Shown: positions 6,454-8,160 of the stretch, piece by piece
Position numbering within the stretch: position 1 is the first letter of the stretch
How the letters are laid out: every line of letters starts with the position of its first letter
Assembly: GCA_903853735.1 (NCBI GenBank)
Contig: CAINUH010000132.1
Span: 1-8,160 of the forward strand
Source of the DNA: an uncultured Desulfomonile sp.
Lineage (GTDB): Bacteria > Desulfobacterota > Desulfomonilia > Desulfomonilales > Desulfomonilaceae
Reading direction: 5' to 3'
Length of the DNA: 8,160 bases
The notes under the pieces: model-generated
The model's database searches: none
What the model was told of the DNA's origin: nothing
The model's input: only the letters and a program-made list of their open reading frames with translations
Translations under genes and position numbers: made by a program

Positions 6454-6967
6454 CTTTTGATCCTTTCATTACTTGATTTTTATTCTGGCCCCTGAAAAGA
6501 TCTTGCAGCAATGACATGAGATCCACATGAACGTCAGGATCACTTATTTCTTGATTTCATACACATCATGGGAGTTGGCATTAAGTTCGCAAAAATTTCT
6601 TCGGGCCCTTTAAACGAAAGACATTTTTCCCGTTCGAATTGCGAGCGACATGGAGCGTCTATGAAAAACTTGAGATTCAGACTGAAATCATGAGCACACG
6701 GGTGGCACAGCAGGACCGTCAAGGCTGGTCACACGGCTCAGAGGCGGGATGCTTCGACGTTGTGTTCGGGCCTACCGCTACGCACCCAGCGTTTCATCGG
6801 GTATTGGGTATCTCAAAATAGTCCGGTACCAGCCAAGAGGGTGTGTCTGAGAATTCTACTCTCCGGTCAACCGAGGTGGTATAGCTGGTCTGGAATTATG
6901 CTTCCTCTTTCCGTGGGCAAGTGTTACCGTCAAGATATTTCACCCATTAACAAATTTTGAGATGTTA
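6454..6967. other. Stretch without a supported gene
   Basis: Apart from the possible minus-strand remnants near 6430-6600, no frame here reads like a known protein, and the plus-strand frames starting at 6639 and 6760 lack ribosome sites. I see no tRNA, no direct-repeat array and no clear insertion-sequence ends. The short frames on both strands suggest decayed sequence between the metabolic genes and the segment starting at 7140. Confidence 0.5.
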
Positions 6968-6984
6968 TTGTGATTAGATCACAA
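6968..6984. promoter_or_regulatory. Perfect 17-bp palindrome, candidate operator
   Basis: TTGTGAT-TAG-ATCACAA is a perfect 7-bp inverted repeat with a 3-base centre. It resembles a CRP site (TGTGA, TCACA), but the spacing between half-sites is five, not six, so another dimeric regulator such as a GntR-type protein is as likely. It lies 156 bases before the RadC-like gene. No promoter with good -35 and -10 boxes is obvious between them. Confidence 0.4.
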
Positions 6985-7139
6985 AGGGCATGTTGAGCAT
7001 CTCGGTCAATATGGCGTGCATAATGAGATTCGGACCGTTCAGGGGGAAGAAGAGGAGATTAGATAGGCCCTTCAGGGCTGGATTGGCAATAAGTAAGAAG
7101 GGTATTGATGCAGATGGAACGGTGCAGGTTTTTTGACGA

Positions 7140-7943
7140 ATGACTGAGACAGGAAACAAGGGCCACCGACAACGACTGCGGGATCGGTTCACAGTCGAGG
7201 GGAAAGACTCTCTCTCTGAAGAATCTTTACTGGAACTCCTTCTAACCTACGCGATCCCAAGAAAGGACGTTCAACCTCTTGTCAAGAGCCTTTTGGCCGA
7301 GTTCGGCACGCTCATGGCTGTGCTGCAGGCTCCTATTAAGACACTTTCCAAAATCAACGGCCTCACAGACAACAGCGCAGCACTGATTAAACTGGTCGAC
7401 TGGATTCGATTGAATTATGGCGCTAAGCGGCGCACCGGGAATACGCTAAGATCTGGGACTCAAGCTTCACTGTTTGAAGCCACACCATCGGAAAAGAAGA
7501 AGAAAACAGTTTCCGTCAAGAAGGGACACCGGCGTGAAAAAGTCGCGGTGCGACGCAGTTCGTTAAAGTTCACCAATGCGTTGCTGAAAGAAACCATTCA
7601 ATTACTACCGAGCCTTCCGGATAGCGAATCCCTGGATGAGATACGATCCTTCCTTCGTGCCAAGCTCCATTTCAGCGCTGAACAGACCCGGCATCGTTAC
7701 GCCAATTACATCACCCGCAGGATGTTCCAGTACGGCTACGCGGACCTTCCTTTGCGTTTTTTTTCCAAGTCATTCCCGGATGCCCAGGAACTGCGAGATG
7801 TCTGCTTTTACCGTTTCATGCAGTCCGAACCGCTCGAGGCAGAGATCATCAAGGACCTTATCCTTCCCAACCTCGGCACCGGGTGTCCACGTGGCCATGG
7901 CCTTCGAGCGGTTCCTGCGCGCGAACCATCTCTGGGAGATTAG
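7140..7943 (+). CDS. RadC N-terminal domain fused to a BrxA-like helical domain, probably frameshifted near its end
   Basis: Residues 5-95 match the N-terminal half of RadC/UPF0758 proteins: GHRQRLRDRF (8-17), LLELLLTYAIPRKDV (30-44), and a helix-hairpin-helix around LSKINGLTDNSAALIK (69-84). The JAMM metallopeptidase half of RadC (HxH...D) is missing. A basic linker (118-145, KKKK and GHRREK) leads to an all-helical domain (about 142-248) with LRDVCFYRFMQSEPLEAEII. Its pattern recalls BrxA (DUF1819) of BREX phage defence; this is by eye and uncertain. After GGG at 7881-7883 the frame turns odd (CPRGHGLRAVPAREP, ending 7943). The next frame instead reads GVHVAMAFERFLRANHLWEI and stops at 7950, so one G too many would explain it. 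The ribosome site is weak (CAGG eleven bases upstream). A nucleotidyltransferase gene follows closely. A DNA-binding role is inferred from the HhH domain. Confidence 0.65.
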   Translation: MTETGNKGHRQRLRDRFTVEGKDSLSEESLLELLLTYAIPRKDVQPLVKSLLAEFGTLMAVLQAPIKTLSKINGLTDNSAALIKLVDWIRLNYGAKRRTGNTLRSGTQASLFEATPSEKKKKTVSVKKGHRREKVAVRRSSLKFTNALLKETIQLLPSLPDSESLDEIRSFLRAKLHFSAEQTRHRYANYITRRMFQYGYADLPLRFFSKSFPDAQELRDVCFYRFMQSEPLEAEIIKDLILPNLGTGCPRGHGLRAVPAREPSLGD

Positions 7944-7964
7944 GGAATGATGCATGCAGAAATG

Positions 7965-7970
7965 AAGGGG
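7965..7970 (+). promoter_or_regulatory. Ribosome binding site for the nucleotidyltransferase gene
   Basis: AAGGGG lies seven bases before ATG 7978, a strong and well-spaced site that decides this start. It falls between the corrected end of the RadC-like gene (7950) and the new gene, in line with one operon. Confidence 0.6.
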
Positions 7971-7977
7971 AAAAGCG

Positions 7978-8160
7978 ATGGATGCCAAAGACCTCGAAAC
8001 AGTCAACAGATTGAAAAGTCGGTTGCAGCAGAGGGTTAAGCTGCATCAGGTGATTCTCTTCGGTTCCAGGGCGCGGGGAGATGCCGAACCGGATTCGGAT
8101 ATGGATGTTCTGGTTATCCTTGATGAACCGGTTTCGAGTCAATCCCGCAAGATAGTGTCC
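7978..8160 (+). CDS. MNT-type nucleotidyltransferase domain protein (3' partial)
   Basis: Sixty-one codons are visible, open to the window edge. After an N-terminal helix (DLETVNRLKSRLQQRV) comes the start of a polymerase-beta-type nucleotidyltransferase fold: VILFGSRARGDAEPDSDMDV. Gly29-Ser30 and the Asp41-x-Asp43 pair are the nucleotide and metal-binding signature (GS...DxD) and are intact. Small proteins of this kind (MNT, MntA) often act as antitoxins that AMPylate a HEPN partner; others modify tRNA or small molecules. The partner, if any, would lie after base 8160. The gap to the corrected end of the RadC-like gene is 27 bases and the ribosome site is strong, so the two genes are probably expressed together. 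The domain call is firm; the role is inferred. Confidence 0.85.
   Translation, partial: MDAKDLETVNRLKSRLQQRVKLHQVILFGSRARGDAEPDSDMDVLVILDEPVSSQSRKIVS

Noticed and set aside
6639..6960. Two overlapping plus-strand frames (from 6639 and 6760)
   Set aside because: No ribosome sites, no recognisable domains, unusual composition rich in Ser, Gly, Trp and Arg; treated as chance frames in decayed DNA.
6968..6984. Canonical CRP site
   Set aside because: The half-sites TGTGA and TCACA are separated by five bases, not six, so it is kept only as an unassigned palindrome.
6990..7136. 48-codon plus-strand frame just before the RadC-like gene
   Set aside because: AAAGGG is only one base from its ATG, too close to work as a ribosome site, and the basic sequence has no recognised motif.
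6974..7192. 72-codon minus-strand frame running into the RadC-like gene start
   Set aside because: It overlaps the conserved start of the plus-strand gene antisense and shows no ribosome site or known motif.
1..8160. CRISPR array, tRNA, rRNA or intact insertion sequence
   Set aside because: No regularly spaced repeats, no tRNA-like cloverleaf arms, and no transposase frame with paired terminal repeats were seen.

Overview
The window reads as a piece of a chromosome from an anaerobic, fatty- or aromatic-acid-metabolising bacterium, most likely a Desulfobacterota (former Deltaproteobacteria, syntroph or sulfate-reducer type). This is judged only from protein style: an SGNH-TPR fusion, an acyl-CoA dehydrogenase, an AcuC-like deacylase and an AcsA-like ligase. 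No marker gene is present, so the taxonomy is an inference.

Bases 1-1833 carry the C-terminal part of an SGNH hydrolase-like protein fused to TPR repeats, whose start lies before the window. A small exported protein and a small three-helix membrane protein follow almost without a gap. Neither small protein is recognised.

Bases 1834-6296 are an acyl-CoA metabolism block, all on the plus strand: an acyl-CoA dehydrogenase with its own candidate promoter, a zinc-dependent histone-deacetylase-family deacylase preceded by an unusual leader (extended -10, short open frame, hairpin with a run of T), and an AMP-forming acyl-CoA ligase. Two enzymes have relocated or lost catalytic residues. The dehydrogenase lacks the MCAD-type catalytic Glu but has a Glu at the IVD/LCAD position. 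The ligase lacks the C-terminal PKTRSGK lysine, which is the residue that AcuC-type deacylases act on in Bacillus AcsA.

Bases 6297-7139 hold no convincing intact gene. They contain a strong hairpin just after the ligase stop, a minus-strand frame with a good ribosome site that looks like a truncated gene, and a perfect 17-bp palindrome. This looks like a worn junction between the metabolic block and an accessory segment.

Bases 7140-8160 begin that accessory segment. It has a RadC-type N-terminal helix-hairpin-helix domain without the JAMM peptidase, joined to an all-helical domain that by eye resembles BrxA (DUF1819) of BREX systems and carrying an apparent one-base frameshift near its end. 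Next comes the intact N-terminus of a MNT-type nucleotidyltransferase cut by the window edge. This pair is the best candidate for an undescribed, possibly defence-related module, and it continues beyond base 8160.
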